Shown here: piece after piece, positions 7,483 through 15,563 of the stretch | Layout: each line of letters starts with the position of its first letter | Position numbering within the stretch: position 1 is the stretch's first letter | Assembly (NCBI GenBank): GCA_958350755.1 | Contig: CATWID010000033.1 | Location: 1-20,154, forward strand | DNA length: 20,154 nt | Direction of reading: 5' to 3' | Source: an uncultured Collinsella sp. | GTDB taxonomy: Bacteria; Actinomycetota; Coriobacteriia; Coriobacteriales; Coriobacteriaceae | Translations under genes and position numbers: made by a program | Notes under the pieces: model-generated | Databases searched by the model: none | Told to the model about the DNA's origin: nothing | The model's input: only the letters and a program-made list of their open reading frames with translations

Positions 7483-8327
7483 CAGCTAGTGATCAGAGGG
7501 ACTGCGGGGACGTCAGAAGCGGCAACGCGAGTCGCAAAGCCCACCTCGGTCAGCTCGATGACCTCGGTAAACGTTGCATCGAAAAACTCCTCAGTTAGCA
7601 GGCGGTATGGCGGATGATCGGGCTCACCGGGGTTTTCGCGCACAATCTCGTGCATAACGCCGATGGTCTTGAGCACATACTCCTTATGGATGGGATACTG
7701 CCCAAAACGTGCCGCAGCGGTATACAGACGATCGGTCGCACGCGGGATGGAAACAATGCCGAGCGTCTTACCAAACCAGTCAAAATCGCCCTGCTTTTTA
7801 ATGCGGAATTCCTCGCACGGCTTGCCGCCGTGCGCCTCCAGGTACTGATTCACGCGCGTATTCCATACGGTATCGGCCACCAGATGCGACCAGACGCCCA
7901 GCGTTAAATCGAGCAGCGACTGCGCCACATCTTCGGACGCAAGCGAGAACTCACAGGCGCCGGGACCGGCAACCGGCTCGGCATCCTTGTAGCGCTGGGG
8001 ATAGTGCACGCGGTTCAGTCGCTCGCGCTCCTCGATAATCGAGGTCGCCGCGGCTGGCGCACCGGTGGGCGAACTTTTAAGCAGCGGCGTCACATAGGTA
8101 TCCCAGAACTCGTGCTCGCGTGGTTTGGGGATAGGCTCGGGCTTAGCAAAGTGCGTGATGCGGTACGGGATGGGATCGGCAATGCCGGGAACCATGTAGC
8201 CCACAAAGATATCCGGAACCACGCAGCCAAACAAAAAGGCATTGCGGTCGCGCACGCTATCGGCAAGCACGCTAGCACGTGTCAGCAAGCGCTCCGTTTG
8301 AGCGATATGAATGTTCCAGCTTGGCAT
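7479..8327 (-). CDS. Zinc-dependent phospholipase C family protein
   Basis: A 282-residue protein of the Zn_dep_PLPC-like family. The start MPSWNIH is typical of bacterial members, so ATG 8327 is preferred over the in-frame ATG at 8339; the purine-rich GGGGGTGG lies just before it. Possible metal ligands are H7, D39 (in FLFGCVVPDI), H59, and the pair H148/D152 in SHLVADTVWN. The family also includes many proteins of unknown substrate. No signal peptide is visible, so a secreted toxin-like role is unlikely and an intracellular phosphoesterase or structural role is more plausible (inference). It follows the nickel/cobalt transporter genes on the same strand after an 80-base gap that contains a TATAGT candidate promoter, so it may be separately transcribed. 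Confidence 0.8.
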   Translation of the reverse strand: MPSWNIHIAQTERLLTRASVLADSVRDRNAFLFGCVVPDIFVGYMVPGIADPIPYRITHFAKPEPIPKPREHEFWDTYVTPLLKSSPTGAPAAATSIIEERERLNRVHYPQRYKDAEPVAGPGACEFSLASEDVAQSLLDLTLGVWSHLVADTVWNTRVNQYLEAHGGKPCEEFRIKKQGDFDWFGKTLGIVSIPRATDRLYTAAARFGQYPIHKEYVLKTIGVMHEIVRENPGEPDHPPYRLLTEEFFDATFTEVIELTEVGFATRVAASDVPAVPLITSC

Positions 8328-8353
8328 AGCCACCCCCATAAAAAACCTGGATA

Positions 8354-8359
8354 ACTATA
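8354..8359 (-). promoter_or_regulatory. Candidate -10 box for the phospholipase C-family gene
   Basis: TATAGT on the minus strand lies about 26 bases before ATG 8327. No clear -35 hexamer is present. A short GC hairpin (agccgc with gcggct) lies just upstream at about 8375-8390, between the cbiO stop and this box, and has no T-tract. Confidence 0.3.
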
Positions 8360-8407
8360 CCATCACGGCAAAGCCGCGCGGGCGGCTACGCATCCTCTAC
8401 GCAGCAA

Positions 8408-9163
8408 CTATTCCGCAGCACCGCTCTCGGTTCCATACGACGGCGAAGGCGCCTCGACCACATGGTAATATCGATCGATATAGATGGCACGGGCCCCCAA
8501 GCGGCGCACCAAATCTTGATGGTGCGTACTCATCAAAACCGTCTTACCGGCAGCAACGTAGGCCAGCAAAAAGTTGACTACGATGTCGCACGAGTCCTCA
8601 TCGAGCCCGTTGGTGGGCTCATCGAGCACTAGGATATCGGGGTTCATCGATACGACTGCCGCCAGCGCAACGCGCTTCTTTTGCCCGCCCGAAAGCTGAT
8701 AGGGCGAGGCATCGACCAGATCGGCAACCTGGAACAGCTCCATGGCATCGCGGACGCGGCGCTCGAGCTCGTCTGTCGGCAGCCCCATCTGCGCGGGACC
8801 AAAAGCAACTTCCTCGCCCACCGTGGCACAGAACAGCTGGGCGTCGGCATTCTGGAACACAAAGCCCACGCGCTGATGAAAACGCTGAGCGGCTGCGGAA
8901 TCCTTGAGATATGCCGCATCGACCACGCGCCCATCGAACAGGTACGCACCCGCGTCCGTGAGCTCAAGGCCGTTAATAAGGCGCATGATCGTCGTCTTGC
9001 CACAACCGTTAGGACCAAGCAGGGCAACGAGTTCACCACGATCGACCTGCAGCGAAACGCCGTCGACCACCGTATGCCCCGTATATGAGAACACCACGTT
9101 GCGCAGCTCGATGAGCGGCGCGGCCTCGCCGCCCGCACCGTTCGTGCCCGCCGCACTATTCAT
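8408..9163 (-). CDS. cbiO: Nickel/cobalt ECF transporter ATP-binding subunit (CbiO/NikO)
   Basis: ATPase component that drives metal uptake by the CbiM/CbiQ membrane proteins. From the ATG at 9163 it has 251 residues, with Walker A GPNGCGKTT (50-58), Q-loop FQNADAQLF (Q104), ABC signature LSGGQKKR (158-165), Walker B ILVLDEPTNGLD (177-188) and the switch histidine in STHHQD (214). FQNADAQLF matches the Q-helix variant typical of ECF ATPases. The start is uncertain. ATG 9163 has no close ribosome-binding site. TTG 9175 has GGGAAGGG seven bases upstream. ATG 9199 is also in frame. The gap to cbiQ is about 50 bases, so co-transcription is likely. Only one ATPase gene is present, so it should act as a homodimer. 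Confidence 0.9.
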   Translation of the reverse strand: MNSAAGTNGAGGEAAPLIELRNVVFSYTGHTVVDGVSLQVDRGELVALLGPNGCGKTTIMRLINGLELTDAGAYLFDGRVVDAAYLKDSAAAQRFHQRVGFVFQNADAQLFCATVGEEVAFGPAQMGLPTDELERRVRDAMELFQVADLVDASPYQLSGGQKKRVALAAVVSMNPDILVLDEPTNGLDEDSCDIVVNFLLAYVAAGKTVLMSTHHQDLVRRLGARAIYIDRYYHVVEAPSPSYGTESGAAE

Positions 9164-9221
9164 ATCGATCGTCAAAACGTCGCCCTTCCCTATTTGCATC
9201 CCCAGCAAGAACCAGCAGCGC

Positions 9222-10064
9222 CTACAGCACGGCGCACAACACTGCCAGCAGTGCCACGCCGGCCGCATAGACCGCATCGCGCCAGCCAAACCCGGCGCGC
9301 GCGGGCGCCGGATACGCACCGGCAAAGCCGCGGCAAAGCATAGCCTCGTCCATCGCGTGGCTACATTCCATCGCCTTGATAAACGTCATGCCCATGATAC
9401 CCGCCAGCGAGTCGGTGCGCGAAAAACCCGCAGGCGCACGACCCACGCTGCGCAGCATGACCGATTCGCACAGATCGTGCGCCGTGCGTCCCAGCACCTC
9501 GATATGCTTGAGCGCCATATCGAAAGTAAAGATGACCTCGTCGGGCAGGTGCAACATTTTGAGCGCCGCCGACATGCGGCTCCAGGTAAGCGTCCATGAA
9601 ACGCCCAGCACCAGCGACACATTAATGAAGGTCTTGAGCGCGATCTTGAGCATGGCGCCCGTGGCAGACGCGCCCAGCAGCAGGGCAGGCAGTGCCAAAA
9701 CCACCGCGAGCCCCGCAGCGCCAAGCGCCGGCACAAAGGTTGCCCGCAGCCCGCGTACGGGGCGCACGGCAACGAGCACCAGCGCGATAGCCGCCATCAA
9801 CATGAGGTAAAGCGGGCTCTGCGTCAGGCACACGCACAAGACGCAAACGAACATCCCTACCAGGCGCACCGGAGCCGAAACGCAAGAAAGGGCGCGGTCG
9901 ACCATCGACCCGCCCTCGTGCGCGCCTCCACCCAGGCGAACCCGCTCAAGCAGGCTCGCCAGATGCAGGACATTCTTTTGCATCACACGATGCCGAGCCT
10001 CCGCGGGCTCGTAACGCTCCTCGGCCGCAAGCCAACTAGGCAGCTCGGCTATTGCCATGAGCAC
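9222..10064 (-). CDS. cbiQ: Nickel/cobalt ECF transporter transmembrane subunit (CbiQ/NikQ)
   Basis: Membrane T-component that couples the ATPase to the substrate-binding protein. Of its 280 residues, about the first 65 are hydrophilic, followed by four to five hydrophobic segments (about 70-100, 108-130, 138-155, and one at the C-terminal end). The cytoplasmic coupling helices carry the expected small-residue/Arg-Gly motif (EAMLCRGF near residue 245) and a second Arg motif, VMLRSVG. The GTG start at 10064 overlaps the end of cbiM by 29 bases and has AAGGA about five bases upstream; the ATG two codons later is the alternative. The overlap suggests translational coupling with cbiM. Confidence 0.9.
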   Translation of the reverse strand: MLMAIAELPSWLAAEERYEPAEARHRVMQKNVLHLASLLERVRLGGGAHEGGSMVDRALSCVSAPVRLVGMFVCVLCVCLTQSPLYLMLMAAIALVLVAVRPVRGLRATFVPALGAAGLAVVLALPALLLGASATGAMLKIALKTFINVSLVLGVSWTLTWSRMSAALKMLHLPDEVIFTFDMALKHIEVLGRTAHDLCESVMLRSVGRAPAGFSRTDSLAGIMGMTFIKAMECSHAMDEAMLCRGFAGAYPAPARAGFGWRDAVYAAGVALLAVLCAVL

Positions 10065-11118
10065 CGCTTTCCTTAACCGTCAGCGAAACCAGTCGGAACG
10101 CGATGGTGAGCACCGCCACGCCAATCACGCCCGAAAGAATATACATCGCGGCCTGGCCGGCAAAGCCAAGGCCTTGCTCCTCGGAATAGGCCTGCAGATA
10201 ATCGCCCGTGGGCAGGGCATCGGCAAAGGTCGGGGTATCGAGGCCGACCGAAGCCTGCAGGCTGTCGTCGCCAGCCTCCTGAACGGCGGTCGCGGCGCCC
10301 TCGGCGTCCCACTCGCCCCATGCGTCACCTGTGGCCAACAGGCCCAGCGGCGTGGCCACGACAAGCACGGCGACCAGAATGAGCGTGGGAATCAGGGAAG
10401 TCTTCTTGGCGGTACCATCGGCGGCAAGCTGGCCATCGGCGGCTTCGGGGCCGACGATAATGCTCGGCGCCGTCTTCTTAATGAAGCCGTAGATGGCGGC
10501 CGTCGCCACGCCCTCGATCACGCCGGCAACCAGCATATGCGGGATCAACATGGCCGGAATAGCCACGGACAGCGGGAAGGGGCAGTACAGCGGAGCGCCC
10601 GAAGCGTTGGTGAAGAGCATCGGCTGAATACCAAACTCGATTGCCGCGCACAGGGCCGCCAGGCACAGGCCGACCCAACCGCTCACGATGGCAGAAACCG
10701 AGGTGCCCCAGCTCTTGTCGTGCAGACGGCTGTTGAGCGCACGGAACACGATAGCAGCGACAAACGGCAGCACAAAGGCCATGTTAAAGCAGTTGGCGCC
10801 AAACGACAGAACGCCGCCGTCGCCAAACAGCAGCGCCTGCAGCGCCAGCGCGACCGAGACAGCGATAGCCGCGGCCTCGGGGCCCAGCAGCAGCGCGATG
10901 AGTGCGCCGCCGACGGCGTGACCAGTGGTGCCGCCGGGCAGCGGCACGTTGAACATCATGAGCAAAAAGGAGAACGCAGCGCAAATACCCAGAAAGGCCA
11001 TATGCTCGCGATCGAGCGTGGCGCGCACTTTCTTGATGCAGTGAACCCATACGGGCACCATCGCCACCGCCATAACGGCATCGGTCTGCGGAGACAGGTA
11101 GTTATCTGGAATGTGCAT
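10036..11118 (-). CDS. cbiM: Nickel/cobalt ECF transporter substrate-binding subunit, CbiM with C-terminal CbiN/PDGLE-like part
   Basis: Metal-binding membrane protein of an ECF importer. It begins MHIPDNYLSP, the invariant CbiM/NikM N-terminus whose amino group and His2 bind the metal, and His67 lies in PGGTTGH, the position of another known ligand. The CbiM domain covers about residues 1-225 with six or so membrane segments. After a hydrophilic linker, residues 240-350 form a second part with two membrane segments, including TPLGLLATGDAWGEW. This resembles the PDGLE/CbiN-type domain that is often fused or encoded separately, and no free cbiN is present. The ATG at 11118 has GGGAGG five bases upstream. 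It is the first gene of cbiMQO. The upstream palindrome argues that the substrate is nickel, so nikM may be the better name. Confidence 0.92.
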   Translation of the reverse strand: MHIPDNYLSPQTDAVMAVAMVPVWVHCIKKVRATLDREHMAFLGICAAFSFLLMMFNVPLPGGTTGHAVGGALIALLLGPEAAAIAVSVALALQALLFGDGGVLSFGANCFNMAFVLPFVAAIVFRALNSRLHDKSWGTSVSAIVSGWVGLCLAALCAAIEFGIQPMLFTNASGAPLYCPFPLSVAIPAMLIPHMLVAGVIEGVATAAIYGFIKKTAPSIIVGPEAADGQLAADGTAKKTSLIPTLILVAVLVVATPLGLLATGDAWGEWDAEGAATAVQEAGDDSLQASVGLDTPTFADALPTGDYLQAYSEEQGLGFAGQAAMYILSGVIGVAVLTIAFRLVSLTVKESGAHGNSRAA

Positions 11119-11175
11119 ATACGCCTCCCGGTTGCCGGCACATGGGATTGCAGCGCCGCTTGAACCATTTCATCA

Positions 11176-11203
11176 GTGTTACGAGCTAGATGATTCGTAA
11201 CAC
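11176..11203. promoter_or_regulatory. NikR-like operator of the nickel/cobalt transporter operon
   Basis: A perfect inverted repeat, gtgttacga (11176-11184), 10-base spacer, tcgtaacac (11195-11203), spans 28 bases. Known NikR operators are 28-bp palindromes, and the GTGTTAC...GTAACAC half-sites match a NikR variant I recall from non-enterobacterial genomes. It lies immediately downstream of the predicted transcription start of cbiM, well placed for repression. No nikR gene is in the window. Confidence 0.75.
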
Positions 11204-11213
11204 GCCGCAGGCT

Positions 11214-11241
11214 ATGATAGCAAAACGGCGCGCCGCCACAA
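11214..11241 (-). promoter_or_regulatory. Candidate cbiM promoter
   Basis: On the minus strand TTGTGG (11241-11236), a 16-base spacer and TATCAT (11219-11214) form a plausible sigma-70-type promoter. The predicted start point falls beside the NikR-like palindrome. The -35 box lies in the loop of the hairpin that probably terminates pheT. Confidence 0.55.
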
Positions 11242-11259
11242 AAGCAGCACGCCGTTTTG
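11221..11259 (-). terminator. Probable terminator of pheT, overlapping the cbiM promoter
   Basis: caaaacggcg (11221-11230) and cgccgttttg (11250-11259) form a perfect 10-bp stem with a 19-base loop. On the minus strand the second arm ends in a TTTT run, so termination may be partial. The rest of the pheT-cbiM gap (11260-11368) shows nothing recognisable. Confidence 0.5.
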
Positions 11260-11368
11260 TAATGCGCGTGTCATATATGCAGGGTCAGCGATGCCTTATT
11301 CCGAACACCGCGGTCGCGCAGAGCTCCGCAGCAACCGCCATCAGGCCCTACGCCCCCCATCGCAAGCC

Positions 11369-13822
11369 CTAGCCGCGGACCTCGCCGTTTACGCCTTTGC
11401 ATACCTTGGTGACAATCTTCTGGTGCGCTTTCTCGACCTCTTCGCTGGTAAGCGTGTGGTCGTCGGAGCGATACGTAAGCGCAAAGGCCATGGACTTTTT
11501 GCCCGCTCCGATGCGGATGGGATCGCGGTAGACGTCGAACAGGCGCACGCCCTCGAGCAACTTACCGCCGGCGCTCGTAATGCGGCGCTCAAGATCCTCA
11601 CAGGTCACGGAGTTGTCAACCACAATGGCAAGGTCGTGCTCAACGGCCGGGTACTGCGAGAACTCACGGTAGTTCTCCTGGTTGCGGGCGCCCTTGATCA
11701 GCTTGTCCAAGTCGAGCTCAAAGGCAACGACGACCTCATCGATGCCCATCGCCTCGCGCGCCTCGGGGTGAATCTCGCCGACCCAGCCCAGCACGGTTCC
11801 GCCGGACAGAACCTCGGCCGCACGACCCGGCTGCAAGAAAGCGTAGCCCTCGCCCTCGACAGGACGGAAGCGAACCTTCTCGATGCGCAGCTGGGCGAGC
11901 AGCTCCTCGACAATGCCCTTGCCAAAGAAGAAGCGCAGCTTACGGTACTTCATGTTCCAGGACTGCTCGCTCCACTGGCCCGAGAGCACACCCGCCACGG
12001 ACTTGGTCTCCTTGGGCAGGCTGGCGTTCTCGCGACCGTGGAACAGGCTGCCGACCTCGTACAGGTGCACGTTGGGCGTGCCGTGGGCCTCGTTATAGGC
12101 AACGGACTGCAGCAGGCCTGGCAACAGCGAGCGGCGCATCTCGGTCTGCTCGGCTACCAGCGGGTTCATGAGCACCACGGGGCAACCGCGGCCTTCGGTG
12201 GACATGCCGATCTTCTCCAGGTCGCCCGGGGCGGCAAAGCCAAAGGTCGTGGTCTCATTAAGGCCGCAGGCGCGCAGGATCTCGCCGACCTTGCGGGTGA
12301 GCTTCTGCTCGCGGGTCAGGCCGCCGATGTGGTTCTTGGCAGCCGGGATGGTCGCCGTCACACGGCCCATGCCCCATAGGCGCAGGACCTCCTCGATCAG
12401 GTCAATCTCGCGCGGCAGGTCGGGACGGAAGCTCGGCGGGGTAACCATAAAGTCCTCGCCGTCGCGCTCGACGGTGCAGCCCAGACGGGTAAGCGAACGC
12501 TCGATAAAGTCGGGCTCGATGTCGGCACCGCAGATGGCATGCACGCGGGCCAGGCGCAGCTTAATGCTGTCGATGGTCTTGGGCGCGGGGAAAACATCGA
12601 CATAGCCGGGAGCAACCTCGCCGCCGGCGATCTCCTCGATGAGCGCGCAGGTAACGTTGGCGACATCCACGCAGCCAGTCTCGTCAACCTGGCGCTCAAA
12701 GCGAATGGAGGCGTCGGAGATCAGCGACAGATCGCGGCTGGTGTGCGAGGTGCGACCGGCGTTGAAGCAAGCGCTCTCGACCATCACGTCGACGGTGTCG
12801 TCCTCGATCTCGGAATCCATGCCGCCCATAACGCCGGCCAACGCCACGGGGCGCTCGCCGTCGGTGATAAGGCCCATGCCGGCGTCGAGCACGCGCTCTT
12901 CGCCATCGAGCGTCGTGAATTTCTCATCCTGCTGGGCGGCGCGAACCACCACGCGACGGTGGTCATCGCGCTCGGCAAAGGTGTCCAGGTCAAAGGCGTG
13001 CAGCGGCTGACCGGTGAGCATCATCACGTAGTTGGTGATGTCGACGATGTTGTTGTGCGGACGCACGCCCAGGGCGTTAAGGCGCTTGACCATCCAGTCG
13101 GGCGACGGGCCGACCTTCACGTTGCGCACGATGCGGGCGACATAGCGGTCGCACAGGCCCTCGTCGGCAATCTCGACGGAAAGCTCGTCGTCGGTCGCGC
13201 GGCCAGTCTCCGCCTTGATGGCGGGCAGCTCAACGTGGAAATCGCGATCGAAAATGGCGCCGGTCTCGCGGGCCATGCCGATCATGGACAGGCAGTCGGG
13301 GCGGTTGGGCGTGATCTCGCAGTCGAGCACAGTATCACTCGAGCCCACATACTCGGCAAACGGCATGCCGCAGGGCGTATCCTCGGGCAGGATCATAATG
13401 CCGGAGTGGTCGCCGCCCAAGCCGAGCTCGCGCGCGGAGCAGTTCATGCCCATGGACACGACGCCGCGAAGCTTGCTCTTCTTGATCTTGATGTCGCCGG
13501 GCAGCTCGGCGCCGATCATGGCCGTGACGATGTGGTCGCCGGCCTCAAAGTTCTGCGCGCCGCAGACAATCTGCAGCGGGGCGGGGTTGCCGTCGGCGTC
13601 GAGGTTCTTGTCACCCACGTCGACCGAGCACACATACATGTGGTCGCTATCGGGGTGCGGGGTCTTGGTGAGCACCTGGGCGGTCACCACGTGGTCGAAG
13701 GACTCGCCCACGGTATCGATCGCCTCGACCTCGGTGCCGGTACGGATATATTCGTCCGAAAGGGTCTTGGGATCCTCCGGAATATCGATCATGGTCTTGA
13801 GCCAGTCGTAAGAAACGCGCAT
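11369..13822 (-). CDS. pheT: Phenylalanine--tRNA ligase beta subunit
   Basis: Beta chain of the alpha2-beta2 PheRS that charges tRNA-Phe. At 817 residues it has the full bacterial architecture: an EMAP/tRNA-binding OB domain (about 40-150, ending near NCSARELGL), the B3/4 editing domain (about 210-370, with VDITNYVMMLTGQPLHAFD), the B5 DNA-binding-like domain (about 400-480), a catalytic-like core with TTFGFAAPGDLEKIGM, and the C-terminal ferredoxin-fold anticodon-binding domain (about 725-817, from YPAVEHDLAIVV). The ATG at 13822 is preceded by AAAGGAGA about nine bases upstream. It follows pheS in the usual order, but with an unusually long 160-base gap filled by a palindromic element. It is presumably controlled by the T-box upstream of pheS. 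Confidence 0.97.
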   Translation of the reverse strand: MRVSYDWLKTMIDIPEDPKTLSDEYIRTGTEVEAIDTVGESFDHVVTAQVLTKTPHPDSDHMYVCSVDVGDKNLDADGNPAPLQIVCGAQNFEAGDHIVTAMIGAELPGDIKIKKSKLRGVVSMGMNCSARELGLGGDHSGIMILPEDTPCGMPFAEYVGSSDTVLDCEITPNRPDCLSMIGMARETGAIFDRDFHVELPAIKAETGRATDDELSVEIADEGLCDRYVARIVRNVKVGPSPDWMVKRLNALGVRPHNNIVDITNYVMMLTGQPLHAFDLDTFAERDDHRRVVVRAAQQDEKFTTLDGEERVLDAGMGLITDGERPVALAGVMGGMDSEIEDDTVDVMVESACFNAGRTSHTSRDLSLISDASIRFERQVDETGCVDVANVTCALIEEIAGGEVAPGYVDVFPAPKTIDSIKLRLARVHAICGADIEPDFIERSLTRLGCTVERDGEDFMVTPPSFRPDLPREIDLIEEVLRLWGMGRVTATIPAAKNHIGGLTREQKLTRKVGEILRACGLNETTTFGFAAPGDLEKIGMSTEGRGCPVVLMNPLVAEQTEMRRSLLPGLLQSVAYNEAHGTPNVHLYEVGSLFHGRENASLPKETKSVAGVLSGQWSEQSWNMKYRKLRFFFGKGIVEELLAQLRIEKVRFRPVEGEGYAFLQPGRAAEVLSGGTVLGWVGEIHPEAREAMGIDEVVVAFELDLDKLIKGARNQENYREFSQYPAVEHDLAIVVDNSVTCEDLERRITSAGGKLLEGVRLFDVYRDPIRIGAGKKSMAFALTYRSDDHTLTSEEVEKAHQKIVTKVCKGVNGEVRG

Positions 13823-13879
13823 CTAACTGGTCTCCTTTCATAAATGCGGCTTTGAGCCAAAAACTGCAACGGAGACGGG

Positions 13880-13972
13880 TTTTCCAAGTGCCGCAGATTG
13901 CCTTGAAAGAGGAGGGCCGCGTACTTAGGTACGCAACCGACGATTGAAAGGCAAGGTGCGGTGCTTGGGAAA
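13880..13972. repeat. Nested imperfect palindrome inside the pheS-pheT operon
   Basis: Twenty of 25 positions in 13880-13904 pair with 13948-13972, and three of the five exceptions are G-T wobbles. A second perfect hairpin sits inside (gcgtac 13919-13924, loop ttag, gtacgc 13929-13934). The element fills most of the gap between pheS and pheT. Neither strand shows a T-tract directly after the outer stem, so it is not an ordinary terminator. The arm contains cagattgcc facing ggcaaggtg, a pairing also found at 17221-17288. Confidence 0.75.
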
Positions 13973-13982
13973 GCCGCCGGGC

Positions 13983-15059
13983 CTAGAACTGATTTAAGAA
14001 GCGCATATCGCCCGTCATGAGCGTTCGCAGGTCGGGCAGGTCGTAGCGCAGGGCCGCGACGCGCTCGGCGCCAATGCCAAAGGCGAAGCCGGTGTACTTC
14101 TCGGGGTCGATGCCGCAGTTGATGAGGACGTTGGGGTCGACCATGCCGCAGCCCAGGATCTCGATCCAGCCGCTGTGCTTGCAGAAGTTGCAGCCCTTAC
14201 CGCCGCACACGTGGCAGCTCACGTCCACCTCGCAGGAAGGCTCGGTGAAGGGGAAGAAGTGCGGGCGGTAGCGCGTCTTGCGGTCCTCGCCAAACATGCA
14301 CTTAACAAAGTAGTCGAGCGTGCCCTTCAGGTCGCCGAAGGTGATGCCCTCGTCGACGACCAGGCCCTCGATCTGGTTGAACTGCGGCAGATGGCAGGCA
14401 TCGGCTGTGTCGGGACGGTAAACGGTGCCCGGACAGATCATGTAGATGGGCGGCTTTTGCGACTCCATGGTGTGGATCTGCACGCCCGAGGTCTGGGTAC
14501 GCAGCAGCACGTCGGACTCACCGTGGGCGTGAGCCTCGGGGTGCGCGACGCTGCCGGGGTTGTTGTCGACCACGTAGAACGTGTCGCGGGCCGAGCGGCT
14601 CGGGTGATCCATGGGCGCGTTGAGCGCGGTAAAGTTGTAGTAAGAGGTGTCGACCATGGGGCCGGACTCGACGGTGTAGCCGATGCCGCAGAAGATGTCC
14701 TCGGCCTCCTCGATGATTTGCTTGATCAGGTGCTGGTGGCCGATCTGCGGACGGATGCCCGGCAGCGTGATGTCGACGGCGTCGTGCTCGAGTGCGCGCT
14801 TGAGGGCGGCGGCCTTCATCTCGGTGTTTCGCTCGTCGAGCATGCCCTCGATCAGCTGGCGCATCTCGTTGGCGCGCTTGCCCATCACGGGACGATCCTC
14901 GGGGGCGAGCTTGCCCATCATGCGCATCAAGCCGGTGATGCGGCCCTTGCGACCGAGCAGCTCAACACGCGCAGCCTCGAGCTTGGCGGCGTCATCGGCG
15001 CCTGCGACGAGCTCCTTGGCCTCTTCCTCGAGTTTGACCAGATCATCAATCAGACTCAT
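13983..15059 (-). CDS. pheS: Phenylalanine--tRNA ligase alpha subunit
   Basis: Catalytic alpha chain of PheRS, 358 residues, close to the usual 330-360. The N-terminal third is a coiled-coil arm that contacts tRNA (Lys/Glu/Leu-rich, about 1-90). The class II synthetase core follows, with FTALNAPMDHPSRSARDTF (motif 1-2 region), RTQTSGVQIHTM, and PGTVYRPDTADACHLPQFNQIEGL. RPHFFPFTEPSCEVDV and GGKGCNFCKHSGWIEILGCGMV cover motif 3 and the Cys-rich segment. The frame is open further upstream into the T-box leader, but MSLIDDLVKLEEE at 15059 is the family start and has AAGGGAAG upstream. It is the first gene of the pheST operon and is controlled by the T-box leader. Confidence 0.97.
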   Translation of the reverse strand: MSLIDDLVKLEEEAKELVAGADDAAKLEAARVELLGRKGRITGLMRMMGKLAPEDRPVMGKRANEMRQLIEGMLDERNTEMKAAALKRALEHDAVDITLPGIRPQIGHQHLIKQIIEEAEDIFCGIGYTVESGPMVDTSYYNFTALNAPMDHPSRSARDTFYVVDNNPGSVAHPEAHAHGESDVLLRTQTSGVQIHTMESQKPPIYMICPGTVYRPDTADACHLPQFNQIEGLVVDEGITFGDLKGTLDYFVKCMFGEDRKTRYRPHFFPFTEPSCEVDVSCHVCGGKGCNFCKHSGWIEILGCGMVDPNVLINCGIDPEKYTGFAFGIGAERVAALRYDLPDLRTLMTGDMRFLNQF

Positions 15060-15139
15060 GTCTTCCCTTTCGTCTCTCGCGCATCCACTTGCCGCGGCGG
15101 CTGGAGCCACCCGGAGCTGCGGATGTGCGGCCCGGTTCG

Positions 15140-15430
15140 GTAACAAAAAAACCGCCCTCGGGCATGTGCATTGCCCAAGGACGGTTGAATTCCGCGGTAC
15201 CACCTTGTTTGACCCGGCGGATGTCTGGCCCGCCGCGCCCACTCTGTGCCCCTTGTCGCGAGGCTCACGGCTTCCCTACTGGGGCTTCGCCGCCGCTGGC
15301 CGCGTGCCCGTTGAGGTCGCTGCTCGGGAGTGAACGCTTGGCCCTTGTCACCGCAGGAAGGCTCGCAGCCCATGACCTTCCCTCTCTTGCCGGCGACGCG
15401 GCGGGCAAAACCCTCTCCGTCAACGCATTG
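15140..15430 (-). promoter_or_regulatory. T-box riboswitch leader of pheST
   Basis: The minus strand carries the T-box core GGTGGTACCGCGG (15204-15192), followed by a terminator hairpin just before pheS. The T-box core can instead form an antiterminator when uncharged tRNA binds. A long stem I region lies upstream (about 15280-15425). A UUC phenylalanine codon at 15359-15357, in the context GAGCCUUCCUGCGG, is the candidate specifier. A TATCCT at 15442-15437 is a possible -10 box, placing the leader start near 15430 and giving about 290 nt of leader. Uncharged tRNA-Phe should promote read-through into pheS. The full stem I fold was not computed. Confidence 0.88.
15145..15185 (-). terminator. 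T-box-controlled intrinsic terminator
   Basis: A 14-bp stem (15172-15185 with 15151-15164, with two G-U pairs) and a 7-nt loop are followed on the minus strand by seven T residues (15151-15145). The T-box core lies seven bases upstream of the stem, as expected for a transcription-attenuating T-box. Confidence 0.92.
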
Positions 15431-15563
15431 GGCTATAGGATAACACATTCTGCGTGTGCATCGCCGCGTTCCGTTTTGTTCGCACTGGGTACAAGGCAGG
15501 TAGCTGTGCAAACTGGCCGCGCGCCCACCCGAAGCGCTCGGCTCACGAGATCAAGGATATGGT

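Noticed and set aside
11119..11368. Cobalamin riboswitch upstream of cbiM
   Set aside because: No B12-box (GCCACTG-like) sequence was seen. The gap holds a hairpin, a promoter and a NikR-like palindrome instead.
12539..13843. Long plus-strand frame (434 codons) opposite pheT
   Set aside because: Shadow of pheT: His/Val/Gly/Asp-rich composition and no start signal.
15060..15242. Upstream in-frame extension of pheS
   Set aside because: It would translate the T-box terminator. The family start at 15059 has a ribosome-binding site.
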